A model generated the notes under the pieces. It saw only the letters and a list, made by a program, of their open reading frames with translations. It had not been told where the DNA came from and searched no databases. 64,000 nt of DNA from Rhodeus uyekii (taxonomy: Eukaryota > Chordata > Actinopteri > Cypriniformes > Acheilognathidae), in NCBI GenBank assembly GCA_037043235.1, contig JAWRVZ010000287.1, forward strand, positions 434,001-498,000, given 5' to 3'. Of the stretch, positions 10,609 to 21,641 are shown one piece after another. Numbering within the stretch: position 1 is the first letter of the stretch; each line of letters starts with the position of its first letter. The position numbers were made by a program, and so were the translations under genes.

Positions 10609-11620
10609 GTGGTGAACCCTGAGCAGGCTCTGGTCACGGAACAGGAAGTAGACACTGTTGAGGCAAGGGGCCATAAAATATGTACCCCCCCTTCGGAAAG
10701 AAAGTCAGGCTTACAGTCGTTACTTCATCGTTCCCAAGAGGGATGGAGGATTGCGGCCCATCCTAAATTTGCGCCTTCTATATCACTCGTCATCAATGTT
10801 GACTTTGAACTAGATCGTGACAGATCAGGTCCGAGGACTGGTCTGTCAAATCGACCTGAAGGACGCATATTTTCATTCCATCCTTCCACAACACAGGAAG
10901 TACGTCAGGTTCGCCTTTGGGGGGGAAGGCTTACCAATATCGAGTGCTTCCATTTGGCCTAGCTCTTTCATCTCGCACGTTCATCATATGCATGGTCACA
11001 GCGCTAACCGCGCTGCACCTCTAATGAATCAGTTCTCAATTATATTTACGACTGGCTTTTCTACTCAGTCGCTACAGCTAGCGGTTCAACATTGAGATTC
11101 CTTTAATGTGTTGGGGTTGAGGCTAAACGCAAAGAAGAGTGTGCTCTCTCCTCTCCAGAGGACCACCTTCCTCGCCGTTGTTGGGTTTCGATTATGATGT
11201 CTGCACGGTTTTTCCCCGTGCGCATCGATTCCGTGCTGTTAGCCGTCAAAGAGTTTAACTAGGCCAGCCACTCACTGTAAAGCACTTCCAACAAGTGCTG
11301 GTTCTTCAGGTCATGAGTACCCGTATTGGGAGCTCCTTGTTGACGCGTAATGCTATCAACGGATGTGTCCCTTACGGGCTGGGGAGCAGCATTGAGAGAC
11401 CGCTCCCCCAAAGGGCATGAGCACCAGTTTTCCTGGCACATAAACCTGCCAGAGATGATGGTTGCTTGGAGGGCGCTTCAGGCGTTCCTCCCAGACCTTA
11501 GGGGCCATCATGTGGTTGCTCAGACCGACGGCACCACTGTGGTCTCCTATATAAATCATCAGGGAGGTTTATGCTTGCGACCATTATACAACTGGCGCGG
11601 CAGATCCTCCTTTGGTCCTA
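10609..11620 (+). pseudogene. DIRS reverse transcriptase-RNase H remnant
   Basis: RYFIVPKRDGGLRPILNLR (about 10718-10775) and QIDLKDAYFHSILPQHRKY (about 10845-10905) are RT motifs in different frames. RNase H follows at 11350-11590 with STDVSLTGWGAALRD, then TDGTTVVSYINHQGGL. Motif order and wording fit the DIRS rather than the Gypsy branch. Frameshifts and stops make it non-functional. Confidence 0.8.
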
Positions 11621-12049
11621 AGGGAGACTGCTCCATCAACGGGCACTTCACATCCCTAGGACCTAGAATGTGGGAGCAGACGTCCTGTCGAGGCAGGGGC
11701 CGAGGCCCGGGGATTGGAGGCTCCACCCCTAGGTGGTGGAGCAGATTTGGTTGAGATTCGGCCGAGCACAATTAGACCTGTTCGTGTCCAAGGAATCGAC
11801 TCATTGCACTCTGTGGTTTTCACTCTTGCATCCAGCCCTGCTCGGGCCGGGTGCCATGGTTCAAACATGGCCGAGGCTATGTCTATACGCCTTTCCCCTG
11901 ATTGCTCTGCTCCTGGGAGTTCTGGAGAGAGTTCACCGAGACAAGGTCTGTCTCACACTAATTGCTCCATGTTGTCCGGGCAGAGTGCGTTTTGCGGATC
12001 TTGTGTCCCTTCTGGACTGGGCTTGATGCGTCTCCCCTGCCCAGAACTG

Positions 12050-12660
12050 TGGAAACTGTGGGCTTGGCCTCTGAAGAGGCCCAGCTCATAAATTCTGGTC
12101 TGTCAACTGAGGTTGTTGAGACCATCCTCCACTCCAGAGCCCCCTCCACGAGGAAGCTGTATACCCCTGAAGTGGAGACTCTTCACTTCTTGGTGTAGCG
12201 AAAAGCAGGTGAACTCAGTTACCGGTCACATTGGCAAAAGTTCATCCCAGTCCAGGCTATGTGCTCAAAGTGCCCACTCATGTGGTCAGGTCTATTGTAC
12301 TGCAGGCCTTCTGCCTTCCACCCTTTTGGTGACCAGGACCAGGAATTTAAAAACAAGATCTGTCCAGTGCGAGCACTGGACACTTATGTCCACAGGTCTG
12401 CCCTTGGCGTAAGTCCTAGTGGGGCCCCAGCATTCAAACCTACTTTAAGCAGGTGGATAGTCGAGGTTATCACCCTGGCTTACGAGTCGGCTGGATCCCC
12501 TTTGCCTCTAAGGGTCCGTGCTCACTCCTCTAGGAGCGTGGCTGCCTCTAAGGCCCTTATATCAGGTGTGTCTTTATCTGATGTTTGTAATGCGGCAGGG
12601 TGGTCTTCCCCCGTATACCTTTCTGAGGTTTTACCAGCTTGACCTCAACTCCCCCCCGGG
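12050..12660 (+). pseudogene. DIRS tyrosine recombinase remnant
   Basis: SRAPSTRKLY (12128-12165) marks the N-terminal core-binding part. The frame at 12259-12642 gives RALDTYVHRS, LPLRVRAHSSRSVAASKAL (the HxxR motif) and SLSDVCNAAGWSSP. The expected final block with the catalytic tyrosine (RFYQLD) is present, but in the +1 frame at about 12627-12645, so a single-base shift removes the nucleophile from the ORF. The enzyme would insert the circular cDNA. Confidence 0.8.
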
Positions 12661-12732
12661 AACACGGGTCCTCTCATAGTGAGCTACGAGACACTCATCG
12701 GCCTTCGTCACTGAGGTGGCGTTGGTATATCG

Positions 12733-12841
12733 TTCCCCAAAGCGATCGTAAGACGCAGCACGAGTTCCCTTGAAAGGGAACGTCTCAGGTTACGTATGTA
12801 ACCATAGTTCCCTGAGAGGGAACGAGGCGCTGCGTCTTTGG
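12733..12841. repeat. DIRS internal complementary region
   Basis: Bases 12733-12781 complement the left terminus; 12782-12841 complement the right terminus (13025-13084). The two halves meet at GAAC/GTCTC, the junction expected in a circular intermediate. This arrangement is diagnostic of DIRS1-like elements. Confidence 0.85.
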
Positions 12842-12930
12842 CCTCAGCTCCTTGCGCCTTCTGGGCTTGCTCAGACAACTCTAAGCTATTGCCTCCGGGT
12901 TCTGGCGCTCCCTTTATGACCTGGTTCGTG

Positions 12931-13084
12931 ACGTCACCGACCTGCGACCGTCACTCACACTCGGTCGACGGAAGTTTACATATTGTTCTTCGCGAGACAG
13001 CATCCAAGTATTCCCCAAAGCGATCGAAAGATGCAGCGTCTCGTTCCCTCTCAGGGAACTATGGTTACATACGTAACCTGAGAC
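12931..13084. repeat. DIRS right inverted terminal repeat
   Basis: Contains CACTCGGTCGACGG and CCAAAGCGATCGAAAGATGC, the inverse of the left repeat, and ends ACGTAACCTGAGAC. LINE A sequence resumes immediately after it. Confidence 0.85.
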
Positions 13085-13085
13085 G

Positions 13086-13604
13086 TTTTAGTCTCCCCTG
13101 CACCAGATGCCTAAACATCATCTCGGGATTTGTTGTGTCCAGTTGTAAACCTTTGTTTTTTCTGGTCTTCCAGATTGCCAGTTTGGCAGCTCCTATCAAA
13201 TAATTTAATAAAACCATTTTCTTCCTCGTTAAAAACTTATATTTCAAACCCCCAATAAAAACTCCATTAGAAAAATCCTCAAATCGTCTAAAAGTCTCGA
13301 GCAAATTAAAAAGGCCTTGTAACCGGTTACACTTTAAAAACAAACGCTCCAGGTTTTTCTCAATCCCACAGAACCGACATTTCCCCCCCCCCCCCCCCCC
13401 CACTGCTGGATTGAGGTGCGCCACATGCCGTTCTGTAGCGATGGCGCGGTGGATGATCCTCCACTGGAGGTCTGCCGTCCTCTTCTCCACCGGGGGCTTG
13501 TACAGCGTCCTCCATCTGTCCTGCACCAGGAAGTCTGGCTGTAACAGTTCAGGCCATTTTGATGCTTTCTGTCTCTTTAGTGAGTCTTGATGCGTCATCT
13601 TCAC
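13086..13604 (-). pseudogene. LINE A ORF2 C-terminal domain
   Basis: The readable part (WRTLYKPPVEKRTADLQWRI, then a CRFCG zinc-ribbon-like cluster interrupted by poly-glycine from a C homopolymer, 13382-13400) is the C-terminal region of a Tx1-clade ORF2. The same block recurs in LINE B at 23082-23423. The 5' continuation is cut by the ERV. Confidence 0.7.
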
Positions 13605-13949
13605 TGCAGTGCAATATAGAGCTTTCTTTGAAGCATCTTTAAAAAAGTCTAGCTGGGGGTTTTAAAAGATAAAATCAAGTCCGCAACTTCACCTTCATCT
13701 TCATTTATGATAGGTGAGATCTTAATGTCTGGGAACTCATGGTTGTGTCTCGTGTTCGGTCTCCGTCCAATCCAAGACCTGCAGTCACTTGGAGATCTCT
13801 TCTTTCAGTTTAAAAACAAGACGCAAGGACCTTAAACCTGTCAACTCTTTAAGTTCTTCCATTGGTTTCCAGCCCCTCTCATCCAGAAGATGTCCAAGTT
13901 TTTGGACGCCGTTCCTCAGCAAAGATCTCCGCACAGTCACAGAGGAGAG

Positions 13950-14406
13950 TGAAGGAAAATGTATGTTATAATGTATGTTATAAAAGATGACGTTTCCTTA
14001 GATGACTTAAAGATGACGTGTCCTCAGAATGACACATAACTGGTTTTGTAGAATTCAGGTATGTGCATGCTGGAACCGCACCCACCACGCCGTGCCATAG
14101 GTTATCTTCTATGTACGCACTCTTCATTGTTTAGCTGGTGTAACAATAGTTGGCTGAACTAAATATAGAGTTGTTTTTGTTTTGGGTAGTTACACCCCAC
14201 CCTAAAGGGGGAGGTAATTCTCGTATAAATATCTGTGCGAACTGCTTGTTTTTTGAGAGCTGCATTCTGAATAAACCAGTACTGATTGACTTCGTTTGGT
14301 TCATTGAGGTGCACTCTCCCAGGATCCTGAAGTAACTCCTTGATGAGCAGAGACTGAGGCACACAAAGACGCTGAAGAATTTCTAACAGTGTTTTAATTT
14401 CTAACA
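13950..14406 (+). repeat. ERV 5' LTR
   Basis: Begins TGAAGGAAAATG and ends TTTCTAACA. TATA box TATAAAT at 14224-14230 and polyadenylation signal AATAAA at 14270-14275, so U3 and R can be placed. Compared with the 3' LTR it has an extra ~28 bases near 13975-14020, containing a repeated AGATGACGT motif. Confidence 0.9.
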
Positions 14407-14412
14407 GTGTTT

Positions 14413-14430
14413 TGGGGGCTCGTCCGGGAT
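14413..14430 (+). promoter_or_regulatory. Primer-binding site, tRNA-Pro
   Basis: TGGGGGCTCGTCCGGGAT complements the 3' end of tRNA-Pro. It lies six bases beyond the LTR end (GTGTTT between), more than the usual zero to three. Confidence 0.85.
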
Positions 14431-14568
14431 CTATCCAGACAGGTAAGAGATTATTTAAATTCACTGCCTGTTCTGAATAGATCGCTGAATTGGGAAAAAT
14501 TACAGTTTTGTACGGTAAACGTAATTTTGAATCTGTGTGCGTCAGTGCCTGGCCATTGAGGTAATATA

Positions 14569-15627
14569 ATGGGGCAATCATATCCTAAACCGGACCCAAG
14601 TGAAACTCCAATAGCATGGATGGAATGTTGTGGTTGGGGTTATTACACCAATCCGTATATAGATAATTTGGCTGGTCGGACAGAAGGTAGTCAGTGGCGG
14701 AGTTACCCGCGAGAGGGAACGTTTGATCCAGGTTTCCTACAGACCGCATATAATTTGACATATGGTAACCAAGGCGATCCAAAGTGGGATTTTACATATA
14801 TGCGCGCGGGGTATGATATATGGTACAAAATGGCTGACATCTGGCGCAGTAAAACTGGCGCTTATGTTCCTAAAGCAGTGTTAAAAACTGTACCAAAACC
14901 TTTGAAGGAAAAAAAACCGACCACATTGACTGAATATCCTGCTTTCAAGCCAACGAAATGTCCGCCACCGCCGTATGGTCCACCGAGTATTAATACCGCC
15001 TGTATCTCTAAATCTGAACCGAGCGCACCGAACGCGCCGCCCGTAACTTATGACAAAAAAAGGAAATCTATGAAACCGAGTAACGACGATGATGATACAG
15101 ATAATGACTATGATGACGATGCAGGTCCCGACTCGGGATCCGAAATTGACCCACCGAAATTAAATGTGGCTGCCGTTTGGGCGCAGCGCGGTAATAAAGT
15201 TAACGTCACACCGCCCTCCGTCAGCGCACTGAAAGACATAATAGACATGCTGCCATCGCCTTCGAAACCCGTCCAGTTCGTTGATATGCTCATCAAAGCT
15301 TCACGACACTGTCAGTTAACGGGAGCGGATTATAGGTTTATCCTGCAATTCAAACTCGGCGATGCATATAACGAAGATAGTCTGGTAGCAGCCGTGCCGG
15401 CGCTTGACCCCGAGAACGATAAAGTTGATCAGGTAAAGGAAGAGCGAGCTGATGAGGAGGAAAGGGAAACGAGGCGAACTAAAACCATTACTACATTCAA
15501 ATGGCGGGACGACACCGCGAATATGTTGAAAGTACTAGACAAACAGCTAAAAAAATATCTAACACTGTTCTTGAGTCTGCAGCCCTGCCTTTTGCATCCG
15601 CTCAAGCAGCAGAGCTGGTTGCCCTGA
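14569..15627 (+). pseudogene. ERV gag, C-terminally deleted
   Basis: The frame starts MGQ, a myristoylation signal, and the first ~110 residues are matrix-like. A proline-rich stretch (PPPPYG; a PPPY-type late-domain motif is visible), an acidic D/N-rich run and part of a capsid domain follow. The frame then passes a deletion point near 15500-15540 and ends in sequence belonging to RNase H in another frame, so most of capsid and all of nucleocapsid are missing. It would have been the structural polyprotein. Confidence 0.75.
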
Positions 15628-15860
15628 CTCGTGCCTGCATCTTAGCCGAGGATCAGGACGTCAACATATATACAGATAGTAGGTATGCTTTTGGTGTAGC
15701 ACATGATTTTGGCCAAATTTGGGCCACTAGAGGATTTGTTGCAGCTGATGGCCCTAAACGTTTATGAATAATTAAAACTAAAGGTCATTCAACACTAGAC
15801 ACCAGTGAGGTCAGAGGTAACGCATTAGCTGATAAAGCTGCCAAAGAGGGGGCCCATTCT
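15530..15860 (+). pseudogene. ERV RNase H remnant
   Basis: ALPFASAQAAELVALTRAC and YTDSRYAFGVAHDFG are retroviral RNase H motifs, read in the frame of 15501-15767. Upstream RT is absent. After a stop at 15765 the end of the domain continues in another frame (IKTKGHS..., NALADKAAKEGA). Confidence 0.75.
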
Positions 15861-15879
15861 GGCCGGTTTCCCCCCTTGG

Positions 15880-17016
15880 TTGAATGTTGCTGCTGCCTCG
15901 CACACACCTCATGTTATGACATGTGGAATTATTCCTAACACTGATCTTGTAGCCATCCAACAGGCTGCCTCTGACGACGACCGCCACCATTGGACGGATT
16001 TAGGCGCTACAGCAAACACAAATGGTGTCATGGTAGACACTCTTGGCCGCGTTTGTGTGCCAGCCTCGTGTGCATACTTCCTTATCTGGGAGTTCCATGG
16101 TGTCACACACCGCGGCCAAAGAGGGGTATATGAGGAAATGGATCGATTTTTATGTATAAAAGGCCTAGCAAAAGTGAAAGACACGTTAGACCGCTGTGTT
16201 ACGTGTGCAATGAGTAACAATTCGAAACCAATATCAAAACATCAGATTAAGGGCCCGTATAAGTATCTACTAGTTTTTGTAGACAAATTTTCTAGATGGG
16301 TGGAGGCTTTTCCTTGCTCGAAAGAGGATGCAAAAACAGTGGTCACACATTTAACACGCGAAATAATACCCAGGTATGGCATACCGTTAGCCATTGACTC
16401 TGATAGAGGACCTGCTTTCGTGGCCAAAGTCCTAATGGACGTGACAAAACAACTACAAATTGATTGGCAACACCACATTCCTTATCATCCACAGTCGTCT
16501 GGTATTGTGGAAAGGGTTAATAGAACCATCAAAGATAAATTACGCAAAGCAATGCATTCCGCAGACCACAGTAATTGGCCGTCATTGTTACCTATTGTAT
16601 TGGCTGAAATGAGGATGGCCCCCCACAAAGGGTTAAAAGGGCTGTCCCCATATGAAATGATAATGGGAAGACCATTCCCAGCCCCCTGGAGAGGGGCCGG
16701 AACGTTGGGAGGTGTGGGATGTGATGTGCCCCTGGGTGAATATTCTAGGTTATTGTGTGAAGTACTCCATGAAAACTGGAGAAAAATGCATTCGAGTTCT
16801 GCACCACTCCCATTAGACCCCACCCATCCCTTTCAAGTTGGAGATGAGGTAATGGTCAAACAATTCTTAAAAATGGGGGACCCTATTGAGGCACCAAAAT
16901 TTAGCACCCCCACCAAAATTGTGGCTGTAACTCGAACTGCAGTATTAACTGAGTCTTTTCCACAGTGGATCCACGCTACACGACTAAGGAGAGCCCCGGG
17001 ACACAAGACTAACTGA
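15880..17016 (+). pseudogene. ERV integrase, core damaged
   Basis: The frame covers the junction before the zinc domain, an HHCC-like part (EFHGVTHRGQRGVYEE, then CVTCAMSN), the catalytic core and a basic C-terminal domain. The second core aspartate (DSDRGPAFV) and the glutamate block (SSGIVERVNRT) are visible. The segment that should hold the first catalytic aspartate, between the CxxC motif and GPYKYLLVFVD, is shortened and lacks it. The 378-codon frame has no start context of its own; it is a piece of pol. Confidence 0.8.
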
Positions 17017-17470
17017 TTTTGTGTTACAGATACCGGGAGGAAAGGAGCAATAGACAGTAGTGCAAAAGTAATTATGTTTTATCCGGATTTATTAGAGACG
17101 CCTGATACCCGAACAGGGGGCCACTTGAGCGGGATCTGTCCAAGGGAGTTCACTACTGCGTCAAGGGACGGAGGGGCTTAGGCCTCTTGGGGTAGGAACT
17201 GTCAAAGAGGGGTCACCGCCGCGTCAAAGGACGGAGAGGCTGGGGCGTTGCGTAAAGCTGGACTGACTAAGGACTGACCACGATCTATCTGCTCACAACT
17301 GTTTCTTTTATTTTGCTGACCCTCTGTTATTGCATCAGTAGACGGGAGCTGAACACGCAGCACTGCTGTATGACATAACACTCGGCAGCGCCATATCCTT
17401 TATCATTTTTTTTGCTTTGTTGACATTTTGCATGATATTATTTGTTATCATTATCATTGATTATTGATTA

Positions 17471-18220
17471 TTGTCTAATTTCAGAATGCATATGTATTGT
17501 TTATTGTTGTTCGTTGCTTCAGCTCTCACTGTGAAACCAACTGATAATCTGTTTTGGCAATATGCCAACTTCACTGCTCGAATGCACACCAACGAATCAT
17601 GTTATGTTTGTCAGAAAGTAATGTCATCTGTAGTAAGCGTATCAATGTCTGTACTATCACAGGACCACATGAACACAAGCTGTGTTAAGCGATATGTATG
17701 GCCAGGAGGAAATAAGGTGTGGAGACGGGATGTTCCAGACGGGTGCGGGGAATGGAGGGTCAATACGAGCAAGCCTGCCCGTCCCTTCTTGCACGAACAC
17801 ATCCGAATACACCCCGTTTTTCCACCAAAATTTAATTTTAGTGCCTGTTATAGAGGCAAAAGCCTGAATGAATCCGACCCACATGGAAAGGTAACTAAGG
17901 GACAGTGCCTCCAGGTGGTCGAACGAAACACCACCACAATTCGCGTTATATGGGACACTGCGCACGTTAGCGATCTGAAAGATTTCTGGACAACTAGAGT
18001 TCGACCCGGCAGTGGTTTGGTAGCTAGCACTTTCAGTTTAGATATTGATTGGTGGTGGTATTGTGGCCCTAAAGCATTGTTTAAGGACATTCTGGCCTTT
18101 GTGCCCCAATTCAACTATCCTACCCTGTTCAGATATTCCAGAGGATCAACCAGCATCGACCCACACGTCATCACAAGAGAGACTTATCAATGGATGAGGT
18201 TCCCACTGAGCATCGCCTGA
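17471..18220 (+). pseudogene. ERV env surface subunit, truncated
   Basis: A hydrophobic signal peptide (MHMYCLLLFVASALTV), a CYVC motif of the CxxC type found in gamma-like surface proteins, and several N-X-S/T glycosylation sites (NFTA, NESC, NTSC, NTSK). The frame ends at 18220, and the transmembrane part continues in another frame. No clear furin site or fusion peptide is seen, so the subunit boundary has been lost or shifted. Not predicted to be functional as it stands. Confidence 0.75.
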
Positions 18221-18236
18221 CCACTCACTGGACAAG

Positions 18237-18707
18237 GTGGTGGACCTCTGTGTTAAATTTGTCAACGACACCACTGAAGGAATGGATGGTGTAAGAAAAG
18301 AACTAGGTGCCCTGCGCCTGATGACCATGCAAAACCGCCTGGCGCTGGACATGTTACTCGCAGACAAAGGAGGTGTCTGTGCCATGGTGGGGGATCAGTA
18401 CTGCACCTTTGTTCCGGCCGAGGATGAAGCAGAAGGAGCTGTGGGTCATGCTGTGGAAGAAATGAGGAAAACTGCCAAGAAATTGTATGAGGATGAAACG
18501 AAAGACAAAGACTGGGGTTGGGGCTTCATGCACAACTTGTTTGGTTGGGTGACACCACTGATTACTATGCTGATTCCTGTATGTTTGATTCTGTTGGCTA
18601 TATGTATTTTTGGCCCATGCCTGATGCAATGTTTGATGAATCGAATGTATGGAATGATTGATGCCGTCACCCGGGATAGACGGTACACACCTGTGGCTAA
18701 TGGTTAA
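18237..18707 (+). pseudogene. ERV env transmembrane subunit
   Basis: Contains a heptad-type helix, MQNRLALDMLLADKGGVC (a gamma-type transmembrane-subunit signature), a cysteine motif read as CX6YC where CX6CC would be expected, a membrane span (about residues 102-130) and a short cytoplasmic tail. It is out of frame with the surface part, and the N-terminal fusion region is missing. Confidence 0.75.
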
Positions 18708-18718
18708 GCTTTTAGCTT

Positions 18719-18730
18719 AAAAGAGGGGAT
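18719..18730 (+). promoter_or_regulatory. ERV polypurine tract
   Basis: AAAAGAGGGGAT lies immediately before the 3' LTR and serves as the plus-strand primer in retroviral reverse transcription. Confidence 0.8.
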
Positions 18731-19159
18731 TGAAGGAAAATGTATGTTATAATGTGTTATAAAAGATGACGTGTCCTCAGAATGACACATAACTGGTTTT
18801 GTAGAATTCAGGTATGTGCATGCTGGAACCGCACCCACCACGCCGTGCCATAGGTTATCTTCTATGTACGCACTCTTCATTGTTTAGCTGGTGTAACAAT
18901 AGTTGGCTGAACTAAATATAGAGTTGTTTTTGTTTTGGGTAGTTACACCCCACCCTAAAGGGGGAGGTAATTCTCGTATAAATATCTGTGCGAACTGCTT
19001 GTTTTTTGAGAGCTGCATTCTGAATAAACCAGTACTGATTGACTTCGTTTGGTTCATTGAGGTGCACTCTCCCAGGATCCTGAAGTAACTCCTTGATGAG
19101 CAGAGACTGAGGCACACAAAGACGCTGAAGAATTTCTAACAGTGTTTTAATTTCTAACA
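18731..19159 (+). repeat. ERV 3' LTR
   Basis: 429 bp, TG...CA. After the first ~30 bases I see no difference from the 5' LTR; two overlapping LTR frames translate identically. Ends AACA, followed by the duplication GAGAG. Confidence 0.9.
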
Positions 19160-19164
19160 GAGAG

Positions 19165-20932
19165 TAATCGGGTCTGGATCATTGGGTTAAAAAACAAAGG
19201 TTCCTCTGGAGTCCAGTGTCCTTGCTCATCAACGTCTCGTTCCACTTTAAAAACAGATCTCCATGTTTGCAACAGAGATTTATAAAATGGTGGAAGCTCT
19301 GCCAGGCTTACTTCCTCTAATTTTTTTAAAAACAAGTGCTTGTCGAGACCCAGTCCTCCTGCCTTCTTCAGCAAAGCACTGGCAGTTTTGGTCCATATCA
19401 CGTCCCCGTAGAGGAGTCTCTGTGCAGACTGTAGTCTAAAAGCTCGGATTCGACTCTGCACATCCACCAAGCCTTGACCGCCCTCTTGGACAGGAAGATA
19501 CAGAGAAGCGGCGCGGATCCAGTGCTGTCCACTCCAGAAGAAGTTGACCAGTGTCCTTTGTATGTTTAAGATGAGTCCTTCGGGTGGCTCCATGACTGCA
19601 GTCCTGTGCCACAGCTTCGATGCAGTGAGTTTGTTGATGACCAGGACTCTCCCCCTGTAGGACAGCTGTGGCAGTATCTGTTTGGCAGACACCTTCTTCA
19701 GCAGACCCTCCCAATTTTTTCTTTGAAACTGCTCATTACCTAAAAAAAACCTAAAACCTTAAAACCATCTTGTCTCCAGCGTAACCCACCCGGGAGTTGA
19801 GGAAAACCTGTGCCTGCCCACCCACCAATAATAAAACCTTCACTTTTCGACCAGTTAACTCTTGCAGAGGAAGCTCTTTCATACAAACTAAGAGTTTGAT
19901 TTAAAATCGTGATATCATCCTGACTTGAAATAAAAACAGTAATGGCATCTGTATACGCTGATAAAAAAAAAACCTTAAAATTGTCCTGTGAATTAGGAAT
20001 TGCAATTCCATTGAGATTTCTCCTCAGCCTGCACAACAACGGCTCGATGACCAGGCTGCATAAATGTCCAGACAGTAGACATCCCTGCCGGATGCCTCTG
20101 GACACAGGGATCGGCTCACTCAAACCCCCCCCTGCTTTCACCAGCACAGACACGTTAAAATACAGCAAGTTAATGTAAGATATAAAACTGTCACCAAACC
20201 CAAAACACTTTAAAACATTAAAAAGATATGCATGGTCAACTCGATCAAAAGCTTTCTCTTGATCTAGCGATAAAACCCAAGATTTCCATGATAAAACTGA
20301 TTGATATCGATCAAGTCCCTTAATAAAAACAGATTGTCCGTTATTGATCTTTCAGGAACGCAGTATGTCTGGTCCTTGTGAATCAACTGGTCTAAAACAT
20401 TTTTCAGTCTTTTGGATAAGCATTTTGAGAATATCTTATAGTCCGAACACAGTAAGGACACAGGTCTCCAGTTCTTTAAAAGTCCCAAGTCCCCCTTTTT
20501 TAGAAGGAGAGACAGGACCGCTCGTCGACAGCTTGTGGGAAGTGTCTTATTATTAATGCAGTCCAACAACAAAATCTGGTCCTATTATCTCCCAGAATTG
20601 CTGATAAAAATCCACAGGTAGGCCATCAATCCCGGGGAACGGCCAGTGTGAAGCTGACGCACTGCTTCCGTGAGTTCATTAAAAGAGATAGACGTGTCCA
20701 GTGCCTCTTTCTGCTGGTCCTCAAGCTGTGGCAGTTCCTCCAGCAGATCCTCCACGCTCGCAACATCACAGCTCTCAGCGCTGAACAGCTGCTTGTAAAA
20801 GTCTCTCGCTATCCTCCTCATTTCAGCTGGATCTGAGGTCACCGACCCATCCTGCCGACGGAGATGGCACATTTGCTTCTGATGGACACTTTTTTTCTCC
20901 AGATTAAAAAAGAAAGCACTTGGAGCGTCCAT
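19165..20932 (-). pseudogene. LINE A reverse transcriptase, inactivated
   Basis: Several frames together give the RT palm and thumb: KKGDLGLLKNWRPVSLL, IRQGCLLSG and SAYTDAITVFIS, where the catalytic YADD has become YTDA. The thumb block LPQLSYRGRVLVINKLTASK follows. At least three frameshifts separate 20585-20932, 20264-20572, 19740-20168 and 19165-19692. It would have primed cDNA synthesis from nicked target DNA; the mutated active site makes activity impossible. Confidence 0.8.
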
Positions 20933-21641
20933 GTCTTCGACAGAGCAGAATCTGGCTCTTATCAGCGCTCCTTTAGCCTGCTCCTGTAAATTCTTGAGTT
21001 CCTGAGTTCAGTTCTTGCTTTTTCTTTTTTAAAACATAGCAATGCCCAGCTTCACTGTTGGATACAAGATTTCTTTCCATCAACTCAATGTCCTTCTGTA
21101 AAGTCCTTACTGTGTTTTTTACTATGGTTGATGTTTGGGAAGCTGTATGGTTGATGTTGACAGAAAAGTCTTATATTCGCTTTTCCCACATCCCACCACT
21201 GACACAGACTCTCAAATGAAGACTATTTCAACTTCCAGTTGCACCAAAACACTTTGAAACTCTCACAGAATAAAACATCATTTAAAAACTTAACATTTAA
21301 AAGCCAGTAATAATTAGACTTTTGTGTCTTCTTTATGTTTAAAACCAAAGTAATAATGTGGTGATCAGAAAAAACATTAGGAGAAATAGTCACTCAAACG
21401 TGACTATTTACTAATCACTCTATTACTCCACATTTCATTTAAATAAAACCGGTCTAATCTTGCCCGAGAAACTCTATCATCACACACTTTCAGCCACGTG
21501 TACTGTCTCACACCCATGTTTCTTGTTCTCCATACATCTTTTAATTGAAACTCATGAATAAAACTTAACAGGGTAGCAGCAGATTGACTGTGAGGCTCTT
21601 CACCATTTCGGTCTACAATAAAATCATTTGTGCAATTCCAG
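20933..21641 (-). pseudogene. LINE A endonuclease region, decayed
   Basis: By position this must be the APE-like endonuclease half of ORF2. Only scattered pieces can be read between stops, so the call rests mainly on order within the element. Confidence 0.5.

Larger units (their letters stand above)
7937..13084 (+). mobile_element. DIRS-type tyrosine-recombinase retroelement
   Basis: Inverted terminal repeats (7937-8065 and 12931-13084), an internal complementary region at 12733-12841 joining complements of both ends, and RT, RNase H and tyrosine-recombinase remnants in DIRS order. There is no target duplication, as expected for a recombinase-integrated circle. It interrupts LINE A between its 3' UTR and ORF2 C-terminus. 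A mariner-like MITE (9513-10568) sits inside it. All frames are broken. Confidence 0.85.
13950..19159 (+). mobile_element. Endogenous retrovirus, gamma-like, internally deleted
   Basis: TG...CA LTRs at 13950-14406 and 18731-19159, 5-bp target duplication GAGAG (13945-13949 and 19160-19164), a tRNA-Pro-type primer site, a polypurine tract, and remnants of gag, pol and env in order. Protease, nearly all RT and part of RNase H are deleted, as is part of gag. The LTRs look identical apart from an indel near their 5' ends, so insertion appears recent despite the gutted interior. It interrupts LINE A. Confidence 0.9.

Noticed and set aside
17657..18114. Minus-strand ORFs within ERV env
   Set aside because: Antisense to env; no support.
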